Notes under the pieces: model-generated | The model's input: only the letters and a program-made list of their open reading frames with translations | What the model was told of the DNA's origin: nothing | Database searches by the model: none | NCBI GenBank assembly: GCA_951394045.1 | Contig: OX595989.1 | Span: 1,054,001-1,118,000, forward strand | Origin: Nitzschia sp. DOCU1 | Taxonomy: Eukaryota; Bacillariophyta; Bacillariophyceae; Bacillariales; Bacillariaceae | Length of the DNA stretch: 64,000 nt | Direction of reading: 5' to 3' | Translations under genes and position numbers: made by a program | In this document: piece after piece, positions 1 to 9,838 of the stretch | Position numbering within the stretch: the stretch's first letter is position 1 | Layout of the letters: the number at the start of each line of letters is the position of its first letter

Positions 1-215
1 TTGGTCAAACTTTAACCAACACCATGCTTCCTCTGCTGGAGTCATATTTTGTTTTACTCGTTATTTTTGGAAATCACTGCAACAGGGGGCAAGAAATAGT
101 GTGTGATCAAACCGTCGAAAGCAAACTAACGATTTTGTACGTTTGGTGGTTTCTTGCTTCTGATTGTTGTTATCGGCTATCTTCCTTGTTATTTGCTCGA
201 CGCGTCCACGGAAAG
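1..215 (+). other. Probable intron or upstream sequence of the HSF-like gene
   Basis: This stretch is open in one frame from an ATG at 24, but the translation has no recognisable HSF sequence. It reads best as intron ending at the AG at 214-215. The exon with the first half of the DNA-binding domain is not seen. Confidence 0.35.
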
Positions 216-1764
216 CTGAATCTATATGATTTTCAGAAAGTGATGGGCGGTAGCGACCGCGGGGGCTACACGCATCATCTTTTTCAAAAGGACAGGCGGG
301 AGCTGTGTCACAATTTGCGGATACGTACCACCAGGTCCATGTTGCCAACAAGGAAAGCGAGAAGTCCTCGTACTTCGCCGACTTCACTCGGTACGTCAAA
401 GGAAGCAACTACAGCAGCAGATCATGCACCTCCATCGTTGTCATGTGAATTCATCTCATCGTCATTCTTCATGTAATCGGCATTTGTTCTTGTTGCCAAT
501 CGACCGATTTTCACGTGTCGCACTACATCCATGTTCTCTGGTATTCTCAGAAGCACACTCCCTCCGGCAAGACGAACGACGTGGTGGATTGGGATTGACT
601 GAGGAGAATCAGCGCTTGAGCAGTATTGATGACATTTCTATGGGTTATTTCCAGAGACAACAAATGAGGGTAGGGACGCAGCAGTACAGCGGAGAAGAAG
701 AATTAAAAGAGAAGTCCGGCGACAACAGCACTACGTCCACCAGCAGATTTGAGGACGCAGAGGGCACTGGGAGGGCTGATGGTGACGGCAGGTTCTTCCG
801 CTATCAGGGCGACGATTTTCCTCCCCAAAGTAGAGCTCCTAGTACCAGTGGTGCAAGAGTGGTGGTGCCAATGCCAGATGTGAGCCAAGAGTTCACCAGC
901 AGTAGCATCTCATCCGCTGGTGAAGCGCGCCTGCCTTCTTTTGGTACAACGCGAGATTTCGTCGCTCCCCCTCAAATGACCAGTGATCATCTTGCCATCA
1001 GTGAAACACAACAGTCGTCTCAGGAGGAGAGCGGAGCAGCAATGATGACGATGATGATGCAGCGTACTGGTTCTCATCCTGTTTCTTTGGGAACAATCGG
1101 CTTTTTCCCTACTACTGGAATTCCGATGGCGCCCCAGCAGCCACCCCCAACCGCAGCTGCTCAGGAGGAAAGGATCAATCCATCCTCCTTTGAAAGATTT
1201 CTTCAATTTCAGTCCCTGTCGATGCCGCCGGTGCTGAACGCTACTCACCACTATCCGTCTTCGGGTGCGCATGTTGGCTCCTTGTTGCCATCTGCTTTCC
1301 TCCCTTCGCCCAACATCTCTACAGATCCCACCAGCATGATCACCACAAGAGGAGCAGCCAATAGCTATCCCCTTTATTCGGTAGAATATCCTCATCCTGG
1401 TGAGGATTCAGCACAGCCCCCGCTGCAGAGGCAGCAAAACCCGGGCCACAACTTTGCTACTGCTGGTGGCGGCGGCGGCAGTAAGGATATTATCACCGAT
1501 GACAATGATGATCATTCAGAGAAGACGGGAAGAAGGAAAGGGTCCTCGCCACTTCTTCATTCGGCAGAGTCCAAGCAGCAGCAGGTCGTTCGTCGTTCTT
1601 CGTCCTCTGGTGTAAGACGCAGATTTCCTACTGGTCCTGCTGGTGGGGGGCATGACGGCGACCACCCCCATCCACTTGTTGCAGCGGTGCCTCCTGCCAC
1701 AATCTTCAATGAGCCGCTGAGCGAAGATCTAGAACCGGATCCATTGCCTCCAAGAAGAAAATAG
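216..1764 (+). CDS. HSF-type transcription factor, 3' part (5' end outside window)
   Basis: Two exons are visible, 216-390 and 551-1764. The donor GTACGT at 391 and acceptor TTCTCAG ending at 550 join in frame and give 462 residues. The first 40 residues match the second half of a heat-shock-factor DNA-binding domain: LNLYDFQKVMGGSDRGGY, then a HHLF block and ELCHNLRIR, the places where HSFs have LNLYGFQRI, DKGAYYHELF and LC..M.R. The rest is low complexity, rich in Ser, Gln, Pro and Gly, with acidic patches and short basic runs, as expected of an HSF regulatory tail. An AG at 214-215 directly before the LNLY codons suggests an intron inside the DNA-binding domain. The upstream half of the domain is not found in bases 1-215 and should lie left of the window. 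HSFs are nuclear trimeric activators and are expanded in diatoms (family knowledge). The missing N-terminus keeps confidence moderate. Confidence 0.6.
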
Positions 1765-1917
1765 AGATTTGTTCTTGACCACCCTTCTCCACAATTATAT
1801 ATCGAATATCTGGTCGTGTTGAAATGAAGACTCTAGCATCGTTCTTCTTGATAGAAAGTGACGGAAGAAGAAGCGCCCCGGCACCACGTCGAGTCCGATT
1901 AGCAGTATATACTGGTG

Positions 1918-2170
1918 GCATTACCAGGTTGGGTTCAACTTCTTTTTGCCATGCATTTCATCATTAGTATCCTCGTCACCAACCACAATAACAGCACCAG
2001 CAGCAGGTCAGAGCGTCGCATTTGAAAGTACCAGCCTCCAAATCAGGCTGGCTGCTGGCGTGCCTCTTGTCGTAGAAATTACTAGTGGCACGACCAGGAG
2101 GGTTTCAATTCTTGCCATGCATTTCATCATTGTCGGCATCAACAAAAGCTATGACAACAACAGGTCAGAG
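1918..2170. repeat. Two imperfect direct repeats of about 85 bp
   Basis: Segments near 1918-2006 and 2088-2170 share the order of blocks: a CACGACCAGG/CATTACCAGG-like start, a GGGTTCAA/GGTTTCAA block, the block TTGCCATGCATTTCATCATT or its near copy, then a CAACAA/CAGCAGGTCAGAGC end. They lie downstream of the HSF-like gene. No coding role is seen. They look like a local duplication that has since diverged. Confidence 0.55.
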
Positions 2171-2249
2171 CTAGGGGGGGATAACAAAGCAATTTCACGT
2201 AAAAAATGAGTGGTTGGTCCGGCAACCCGACGTTAAATATTTTTTATTA

Positions 2250-2520
2250 CCTTTAACTAGAAGTTTCGCAACACTGAGGCGTGTGATACGTGATTTCGTA
2301 AAACCTGATTAGACGAAACTTCGATATATTTGCGCATTAGACGCTGAATCTCGTAATTTGGCCGAGAGGTTCGCTTCCGAATTAAGTATTCACTATCACA
2401 GTTAACTCGTAGTTTCGAAACACTGAGGCTTTTAACACGCAATTTAATAAGACGCGATTTCAGAACACTCGTACCTGTAACACGCGATTTCATAATACGT
2501 GGGTTAACAACGCGTGAGTG
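2250..2520. repeat. Degenerate tandem repeat rich in AACAC and CGATTTC blocks
   Basis: Three units can be aligned, starting near 2268, 2420 and 2464. Each begins AACACT, runs through a G/A/C/T-mixed spacer into a (T/A)ACACG-like block and then (C/T)GATTTC(A/G)TAA. The first two units are also preceded by the same block, TTAACT.G.AGTTTCG.. Unit spacing is irregular (about 150 and 44 bp), so the array is broken. The frame on the minus strand stays open through it but has no known domain. Confidence 0.45.
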
Positions 2521-3256
2521 CATGCAAAGTTTGCATAGCTTTTCTCTTCTAAAGAGAGAGGAGAAAGACCCCACCTGAAGGGCAGCATACCTCTTCGTTC
2601 TCTCTTTGTCTGTTGAAGTATCGGTAGTTGTCGTCTGGAAGGATATGTGACGACGCCGTCGCCACGAAATGCGCATTGAGTCGAATGCCGTGCTTTTTCG
2701 CGAGACAATGAGGCTGCAAAGGGGGGCTTATTAATTTTTGGGCGCGGTGTTAATCTTTGGGCCCGAATAGGCAAAAAGTCTATCGCGTATGTAAAATTTG
2801 TACCTAAGAGACTTTCTCACAAAACGGTGGTGAAACCACCATTTTGTCACAAAGTAAAATGCCAGTTTTCGCGAATTCCGCGATGCGAAGGCCTTCATAA
2901 CCTGTTTTTGTCACAAAGTCCGCACGTTTTGCGTTTGCAGGAAACGGCTATTGCCAGATTGATTCCTTCCTTCCAAAACGGCACGTGCAGCGCGCCGGCG
3001 GCCTGCCCCCGATATTGCTCGCCCGGCTCCCAAAGACGCGCGCCGGGCGTGTGGCAGCACCGGCCGCCAACGCGGCGTTTGGTGCTGTTGTGGAGGGTGA
3101 CGTCCCCGCGAGAACCACATCGACAAGGCAAGGACCACGCTGTCATTCCCACCACCGAACCATTCGTTCCCTTCCTTCCGTTCCGGTGTCGTCGAAAGAG
3201 TCTCATAGAAACCATCAGACTCCCTCCATCACAATCCAATATTCATAGCAATCACC
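2521..3256. other. Intergenic region upstream of the heme oxygenase gene
   Basis: No gene is recognised. The left half is AT-rich. From about 2980 it becomes GC-rich (GCGCGCCGGCGGCC-type sequence), then turns pyrimidine-rich towards the heme oxygenase start. It is likely to hold that gene's promoter and 5' UTR, but no specific element could be assigned. Confidence 0.4.
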
Positions 3257-4672
3257 ATGGCGACAAAATCACCCTCGGTGGAATCATCACCGGCATGTCC
3301 TTTCGCCAAGGCGCTTCGAGAGGAACAATCGGCATCCGCACAAGAAGGCAACGCAGCGATGCCGGGCTTGGCGGAAATCTCATCTTGTCCGGCGTTTAGC
3401 AACAAGGAATGTCCTTTCAAGGGTCTTGCGGCCGACCAGGTCACCGAGAAACTCCAGCAGATCCCCCCTAGTCATTTGCAATCCCACGGAACCTTTTACA
3501 AAACACTGGAATTCTTTCATCGAAATCATTCTCCCACTGCACAAACAGGATGTCCCGTCAAACAAAAGCTGCCCGTCGACTGGTCCTTTGATCAAGCCAT
3601 GGAAGAGTATTCCTTGGCGGCGATCATGGGTCACTTGGCGCGAGAGTGGGAGCATGGCGGGGCTCAGGACGGCGAGAGTTCGAGTGGGAGTGAAGATGAA
3701 GGCTCGACGAAGAGTCTAGCGGCAGCGTCTCCTCCTCCGCGTCCTGCAAATGTTGTCACTACGACGACTATTCCTCGAAAGAGTCTTTCTCAGGCACTCA
3801 AAAATGGAACTGCAGTGGCACACGAAGCTGCCGAATCGGTGCATTTTGTAAAGAACTTTATTCGAGGCAAAATCGATCGAAATTTGTATGCGTTGCTGGT
3901 AGCACAACTCTTTCATGTCTATGCGCGACTGGAAGACGCCTTGGATGCTCAGGCTCCAAAGCATTTCGGCAAGTGCCACTATCCGAAAGAGCTACATAGA
4001 ACAGCCGCATTGCAAGAGGACGTGGAGTTCTGGCATACTACCTCGACCCCGCCCGTTTCTCCGGCGACCCAGGACTATCTAGATCGCATTGATCATCTGG
4101 CCAAGACCCAGCCCCTCTTGCTCTTGTCTCATGCCTATACGCGTTACATGGGTGACTTGAGTGGGGGCAAGGTCCTTGCTCGCGTGGCTCGTCGGGCCCT
4201 AAATTTGAGCGCGGACGACGCTGGTCTAGCCTTTTATCACTTTGAAAACGTCCAGAGTTTCAAACTGTTCAAGGACCAGTATCGAGCTAGCCTAAATGCT
4301 CTGGAGCTGACGGACGAACAGATTTCCGAGCTTGTCCAAGAAGCCAATGTGGCTTTCTTGTTGAACATGCGTCTATTCGAAGAACTGGATGTCATTGACA
4401 ATGTTCCAGGGGCTTCTGTTCGACCACTTGACCAAGTCTATCATCTGTCTAGGCAATCAGCGTCAGGGGGTGGCGGTGACGCTGCTTCCAAATGCCCATT
4501 TATCAACACGTCTTCAGCCACGGAGGTGCAGCAGCAACAAGAACAACGCAAGGGGGGTGTTTGTCCTTGGCCGTTCATTTTGCTGCATGATCCACAGGCG
4601 GGTATGAAGCAGTGGCAGACCTGGCTAGTCATTGGGCTGGTCTTGGCCTTTGTCTATCAATCTACCTTGTAA
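3257..4672 (+). CDS. Heme oxygenase, tail-anchored, with six Cys-Pro motifs
   Basis: A 471-residue single-exon gene starting at a strong CACCATGG context. Heme oxygenase opens heme to biliverdin, Fe2+ and CO using electrons from a reductase. The core domain spans about residues 175-385. His189 in the TAVAHEAAESVHF block corresponds to the proximal heme ligand of animal HO-1. Residues 290-306 hold the family signature LSHAYTRYMGDLSGGKV, whose glycines form the flexible distal helix. A single hydrophobic segment (about 455-469) at the extreme C-terminus predicts tail anchoring, as in ER-bound HO-1 and HO-2. Six Cys-Pro dipeptides, the core of heme regulatory motifs, sit at residues 14, 44, 52, 99, 413 and 436, all outside the catalytic core. 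The 170-residue N-terminal extension is unusual against about 290 residues for HO-1. Because it is tail-anchored and lacks a plastid leader, it is probably a heme-degrading ER enzyme, not the plastid bilin-forming type (inference). Confidence 0.95.
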   Translation: MATKSPSVESSPACPFAKALREEQSASAQEGNAAMPGLAEISSCPAFSNKECPFKGLAADQVTEKLQQIPPSHLQSHGTFYKTLEFFHRNHSPTAQTGCPVKQKLPVDWSFDQAMEEYSLAAIMGHLAREWEHGGAQDGESSSGSEDEGSTKSLAAASPPPRPANVVTTTTIPRKSLSQALKNGTAVAHEAAESVHFVKNFIRGKIDRNLYALLVAQLFHVYARLEDALDAQAPKHFGKCHYPKELHRTAALQEDVEFWHTTSTPPVSPATQDYLDRIDHLAKTQPLLLLSHAYTRYMGDLSGGKVLARVARRALNLSADDAGLAFYHFENVQSFKLFKDQYRASLNALELTDEQISELVQEANVAFLLNMRLFEELDVIDNVPGASVRPLDQVYHLSRQSASGGGGDAASKCPFINTSSATEVQQQQEQRKGGVCPWPFILLHDPQAGMKQWQTWLVIGLVLAFVYQSTL

Positions 4673-5211
4673 GAACGTTACCTGGCACAACCGCCGACAC
4701 CACTCCACCCTCACAGCCCACTATAACACTTCTCTCCACGGCCGCAAATACAAAATGAATCATGGGATTCATGAGGCTCGTGTGAAGCCATTCAAGCTTT
4801 CTTTCCCACATAGATACAAAGCAATAAATTTTACTAAACTTGGTAGAAAAAACAGAACGTTGAAATGCAAGACAGTCATACTACTGAATGATATGTTCTT
4901 TTGTGCGATCGGATACAAGATGCAGCGGTTGGTTGATGGAGGACTGTACTGTAGCCACGGCACCACACTGTGCCACTCAAGCTTTTTTAACGCAAGACTA
5001 CACGTAGTAGACAATATTGAAATGAAATGCAGTCTTAGTACTGACTGAGATATTCTATTGTACAATCGGATACATAACAAGATTCAGCGGCTGGATCGAC
5101 TGTAGCCACGGCACTACAGTTTGCCACTTGTTCTTTTTTATGGAAGTCATCATCATTGGCAACATTGTTATCGTTTCGCTTGTTACGGCCCTTTACAGGC
5201 GCGCGTCATCT
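4673..5211. repeat. Intergenic region with a diverged direct duplication of about 130 bp
   Basis: This lies between the 3' ends of the heme oxygenase and LRR genes. Segments 4857-4994 and 5018-5147 share, in order, TTGAAATG.A..., a CAGTC.TA.TACTGA block, a (G/A)ATCGGATACA block, a CAGCGG.TGG block, ACTGTAGCCACGGCAC and a final TTTGCCACT/TGTGCCACT with a T-run. No coding content is recognised. It looks like an old tandem duplication of a 3' UTR or spacer. Confidence 0.55.
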
Positions 5212-7713
5212 TTATGAAAACAAGTTTGGATTGCACTGTGCCAAATCACAGCATGTACAACAACTCGTTGGACACTGTAATGGTGAAGAGAAAATTAAAA
5301 AGTTTGTGAGGAAAAGAAAGAGGTCTGGTAGAAGAGACAAGAAAAAACTGTACTTACGCCAATTTCGGCACAGTCGGCACCCAGAATGGTCAGGGTAGGA
5401 AAAGCTCCCCTGAGGGCGCAAATCGCGTCAGGCATGCTTCCACCAAACGAGTTGCCTTCCAGCTGAAGAATTTTCAAAGTTCGCAATGCGAGTTCCGGAG
5501 GGATCGTTCCAGAGAGAGCGTTAGCGTAAAGCCACATTTGGACCATGTTCGTGAGCTTGCCAAGTTCGGAGGGAATTTGTCCAGTTAGGGAACCCTGAGT
5601 CACCGACCAGGATTTTAGTGTGGCAATATTTCCAACACCAGCCGGGATGGGGCCCTTGAGTCCAGGATTCACATCGACCCAGTGCTCGACCATTTTCGGC
5701 ATTCCAACCATGTACGACAGATCACCGGAAATGAATGCGTCTGAGATGAAGAGAAACTCGAGCTGCGGTAGGGAATTAAAGACAGAAGGAACGCTACTGT
5801 TGTAGGCATTTCCGTCGAGAAGAGCCCAATTTAGATTGTTCAGGCCGGCAAAGTTCGCGTTGTTCAATCCTCCATCAATTAACGTGAAAGAGCAATCAAA
5901 CTCGAAAAGATTGGGGGGCAACGGAGCGAGGCTGCCCGCCATAGCAGTAGCTTGAAAGTATAGTTTTTCTGAAATGAAGAAGAAACCAGTGAGAAACATA
6001 TCGTACCGGCACACGTAACAACGCGATGAAATTCTTACGCATGGCGGATCCCAAGGATGACATCCACGAGTTATCAAAGTCGTTGAACAAGAACTCATTT
6101 TTGAAAAGATCGATTTTGGAGATCGCTCCGGCTCCCGTCGATGGCGGCCCGTCGGACGCCAAGAGCGTTACCTCCTTAGGCCAAATTCCAGTCATGAGAT
6201 TATCAAAAAGATTCAACTCTGTAACCTGATCATTGACACAAACGACTCCGTGCCAACCACTGCATGGATCCATGGTGGTAGATGTCCAGCCTGTCGATGT
6301 TCTCCAGCCGGGAAAGGTAGCGATACCGTCGAAACGAGGGTCGGCGTCGGTAATCACGTTAGGCACCGCGTTGGTGGAGCAGAAAATACTGTAAAGAGCA
6401 TAGTACTGCGTTAGTTTCGCATCGCTGAAAGCATCTACTCCAACTTGCTCGGATGTGCGTTGAACAGCGCATGACTGGTAACTATTGGGGTCGGTCAATT
6501 CACTTCCTCCCTGCAGCAAGTACGGCTGAAGTCGACTTGCAACCGAGGGTGCCCTTGTCGTAGGAGCAGCAGTTTGGACAGGTGCAGCAGTGGGGGCGGT
6601 TGTAACAGGAGCTGGTGTTGCGACAACAGGTGCAGGGGTTGCCACCACAGGTGCAGGGGTTGCCAAAACAGGCGCAGGGGTCGTCACTACAGGTGCAGGG
6701 GACGTCGCCACTACAGGTGCTGGGGTCGCCACCGAAGGCGCTGCCGTAACGACTGTAGGTGGTGCAGTAACGACTGAAGGCGCTGCCGTAACGTTTGTAG
6801 GTGGTGCAGTAACGACTGAAGGCGCTGCCGTAACGTTTGTAGGTGGTGCCGTAACGACGGAAGGCGCTGCCGTAACGACTGTAGGTGGTGCAGTAACTAC
6901 TACAGGCGCTTCAGTAGCCATTGCAGGGGGCGATGCAGGGCCCGCAGTCGGAGAGTATACAGGCGCTTCAGTAGCCATTGCAGGGGGCGATGCAGGGCCC
7001 GCAGTCGGAGAGTATACAGGCGCTGGCGTCTCCGTGGAACCTGGAATCGGGGCTGCTGCAGGCGGGTAGGTCACAACTACAGGCGCTTCAGTAGCCATTG
7101 CAGGGCCCGCAGTCGGAGAGTATACAGGCGCTGGCGTCTCAGTGGAACCTGGAATCGGGGCTGCTGCAGGCGGGTAGGTCACAGCTACAGGCGCTGGCGT
7201 CTCGGTGGAACCTGGAATCGGGGCTGCTGCAGGCGGGTAGGTCACAGCTACAGGCGCTGGCGTCTCGGTGGAACCTGGAATCGGGGCTGCTGCAGGCGGG
7301 TAGGTCACAGCTACAGGCGCTGGCGTAGGAGTGGTTTCGTTATACCCTGTGGGCTCAGCCGACAACGTGAATTCTGGGGTCGGCGCGTAGGTCATCACAG
7401 GAGGGCGTGTGACCACTGGAGGGCCGTATGGTGCCGGGGTCGGGGGGGCAACTGGGCGGGGCGTCGGTGATGCAACGGGTGCCATACTTGACATTCCCTT
7501 GGAATAATCATCCCAGAATTGGTAACCACTAAAGTCTAGCAAAAGATTTCGTGCCTTTTCGTTGAGACTTGTCAGCGATCTGTCGCTTGAAGGAGTTTTG
7601 TCAACATTTACATTAGACCGCAATCGCTTTGATTGCTCTTCTGCAGCATCGACATGAGATTGACCCGATGAAAGGGCCAATACGAGTGCAAGAGCAGTAG
7701 AAAACGATCTCAT
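5212..7713 (-). CDS. Secreted LRR protein with Pro/Thr/Ala repeat stalk
   Basis: Three exons (7713-6039, 5968-5358, 5274-5212) join in frame across introns 5969-6038 and 5275-5357, both GTAAG...CAG, giving 782 residues. Residues 1-23 form a signal peptide (MRSFSTALALVLALSSG then a small-residue cleavage site). Residues about 85-400 are a Pro/Thr/Ala/Val stalk of short repeats, such as VTYPPAAAPIPGSTETPAP and VVTAPPTNVTAAPS, probably heavily O-glycosylated. After a Cys-containing N-cap, the last 300 residues are leucine-rich repeats (for example LTGQIPSELGKLTNMVQMWL). The short third exon ends the protein with a Cys-rich CPTSCCTCCDLAQC tail. No GPI or membrane segment follows, so the product is likely exported to the cell wall or mucilage. 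Similar PT-stalk LRR proteins are typical of diatoms (family knowledge). The stalk is encoded by minisatellite DNA and probably varies in length between alleles. Confidence 0.85.
6573..7340. repeat. Coding minisatellites in the LRR gene
   Basis: Three almost identical 63-bp units lie at 7136-7198, 7199-7261 and 7262-7324, with a related partial unit near 7027. Units of 42 bp repeat across about 6747-6900. Both periods are multiples of three, so copy-number change keeps the frame. A 56-60 bp element beginning with the CTTCAGTAGCCATTGCAG block recurs near 6908, 6965 and 7086. Confidence 0.85.
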
Positions 7714-8244
7714 CTTGAAGGACCGAGTGTATTGGTAATGTCAACAAGAAATGATTTTGGTGATAGGGGATGGTCCATCGGAAGGGAAGAAAATGTGAGC
7801 GGCCACAACTGTTTATGCGAATGGGCGCGAAAGATGAGGTGTATGAAGTCTCAAAGATCTGTATATTTATGAATGTTCAAGGCAGGTTGTTATCCGCTAC
7901 TATCGCATTACCACGGCTATTTAACATGTGTAAAGAAGGTTCGTTTGACTGAAGATGTGAAAAGCGTTGAAAAACGTTATTTTAACATGTTTATGCCATA
8001 CTGGCCACATTTCGCGCCAGATTTCATCGAAGTAGTCAACTTTTCCCTTTGACGACGACAGGATCGACCTCTGCATCCAAGGAACCTTGAGAACGCCCCA
8101 CCGTGCGCCGCTGGGTGGACACGACTCTTGAGTAGTAGCAGGGTGGGACCATCGACGTCCTGCTCACATAACCCAAATCCAAAAGTTGTGTTTAGGGTTC
8201 ACTTTTGCCGTTTGAATGGAGCAGAAGACAATGGGCATAAACAG
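7714..8244. promoter_or_regulatory. Divergent promoter region between LRR gene and polyprenol reductase
   Basis: These 531 bp separate two start codons that point away from each other, so both promoters must lie here. No TATA box or known factor site could be assigned with confidence. The frame leading into the reductase is open back to 8128 but has no ATG before 8245. Confidence 0.4.
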
Positions 8245-9102
8245 ATGACGAGTCACAACCAGTACTCGTACCTCATCGCGTTGCTAACCATAGCGGTGGC
8301 CCCGGGGTACTTGCTTCTCTCCCTTACGGCTGTCCTATCACGAACTGTGTCTTTTCTCGATATCTTGGCATCTCATGGCAAGACAAACAAGAATTCAAAG
8401 CAATGGTGGTCAATACAAGTTCCGAAAAGATTTTTTTCACATTTTTACGTGGTCGGCATTGGATCTTTTCTAGCCTTACGCTCTTGCGCTTTGCCAGATG
8501 CCGCAAAAGGACTTTCCGGTACACAAATCACGTTGTTACTGCATTTAGCACGTCGACTGTACGAATGTGTACGAGTGCACGAGTTTCGATCGGCAAGTCG
8601 AATGCATGTTGCTGGATATCTGCTTGGCATTGGCCACTACTTGATTCTTCCGGTGGTCTTCTTGGGGCGATCAGCACCTCGTGTGGACCGGTTTTGGATA
8701 TGCTTTCTTTGCTATAGCTGGAATATTTGGATGCAATATGAGCAGCATATCCATCACATGATACTGGCGGGACTTCGTCGCGGGGACAAGAGTAGACCGG
8801 CCTCGTATTGTCTGCCCCCCAACACGCGGTGGTTTCGATGGACGTTATGTCCTCACTATCTGGCAGAAATTCTAATCTACGCCTCTTGGTCAGTCTTTTT
8901 GTCACAAGAGCAAAGCTTGCCTGTGACGGAATTAATGTGGTTAAGTCGACTGCCTTTTCGTGTGGACCAAAGCTTCCGTCTTGCCGCAGAGCAACGGCAT
9001 TGGTTCCTGCTATTGTGGGTGTGCACTAATCTGACAGTCTCGTCACTGAACAGTCGTGATTGGTACCGCCAACGTTACCCCCAACGCTTTACAGGTCAGT
9101 AA
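8245..9102 (+). CDS. Polyprenol reductase (SRD5A3/DFG10 family)
   Basis: A 285-residue multi-pass membrane protein of the steroid 5-alpha-reductase superfamily. The closest recognisable branch is SRD5A3, the ER enzyme that reduces polyprenol to dolichol for N-glycosylation. Evidence: the VPKRFFSHFYVVG block, the RRLYECVRVHEF...SRMHVAGYLLG block of the central helices, and the C-terminal NADPH-binding region with PHYLAEILIYASW and NLTVSSLNSRDWYRQRYP. The ATG at 8245 (residues MTSHNQYSYL) is the first in-frame ATG, and a hydrophobic helix follows it at once. SRD5A3 proteins usually end a few residues after RxxYP with a short hydrophobic tail. Here the frame stops after RFTGQ, and a GTCAGT near 9095 could be a splice donor to an untraced last exon. 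Family assignment is firm; the exact C-terminus is not. Confidence 0.8.
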   Translation: MTSHNQYSYLIALLTIAVAPGYLLLSLTAVLSRTVSFLDILASHGKTNKNSKQWWSIQVPKRFFSHFYVVGIGSFLALRSCALPDAAKGLSGTQITLLLHLARRLYECVRVHEFRSASRMHVAGYLLGIGHYLILPVVFLGRSAPRVDRFWICFLCYSWNIWMQYEQHIHHMILAGLRRGDKSRPASYCLPPNTRWFRWTLCPHYLAEILIYASWSVFLSQEQSLPVTELMWLSRLPFRVDQSFRLAAEQRHWFLLLWVCTNLTVSSLNSRDWYRQRYPQRFTGQ

Positions 9103-9838
9103 AACAGTAATGGACAACTCATTTGGTTTCGAGCAGGCATTGGGAAGATAACATCCCCAGCAAAGAAGCTTGCCCCCTGCAGATTATGCAATCGCAGCAG
9201 CAGCAGCAGCAGCAGGAGTAGCAGCATAATTCTCATTGTAGATAATATTCATACCTCCAAAGCTATGAAAAGAGTCGTTCAGACACTTACTCCTTAGTCT
9301 TTATAGCTGAGTTGCACGTTTCACAGTCGGCGTTGAGACCCGGCCGCTAATGCACTGTACGTAGCAGTCGTTGAATCCGTAGCGGTCTATTGATGTTATT
9401 TTGGGGGGGGTTAAAGGGGTCCCTTTCCCGCCCCTTGGTACATGAAAGAAATCGGCTTCCCCCGCAATTCACCAAACAAGGTAATTCGGGCCTTCACCCC
9501 TTTGAGCACAAGAGGAGAACGAGTAGAGTATCACACACGGTTTACTGCTTCTAACGAAAGGGGTGATGATTGGCGGGGGCGAAGCGGCGCAAAAGGGCGG
9601 AAGGAGAGAGAACACTCTCTCTATCGTATGCGACCCTGCATGCCAGAATTCGTGAGTCCTGTGGAGGATTGAGTAGTAGAGTGAAAGGGTGGTGCTTTCC
9701 CCTCGGTCCTTCTATGAAGGCGTCAGAGCTATTGAACTTTTTCTGCCATCCATTTCGTTTCTCTTAACGATCTACATCTACTGCAAAACTGGAGATCGAT
9801 TCTCTTAATACCAGCAAGAGATCAACTAGTCGATCAGC
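9103..9838. other. Intergenic region with a CAG microsatellite
   Basis: No gene is recognised. A (CAG)n tract with interruptions lies at about 9195-9227, and a G-run (nine Gs) near 9403 is followed by C-rich sequence. The last 100 bp should hold the promoter of the downstream ATPase gene. Confidence 0.5.

Noticed and set aside
910..1395. 161-residue open frame on the minus strand
   Set aside because: Antisense to the low-complexity tail of the HSF-like gene; His/Arg/Ser-rich shadow without domain.
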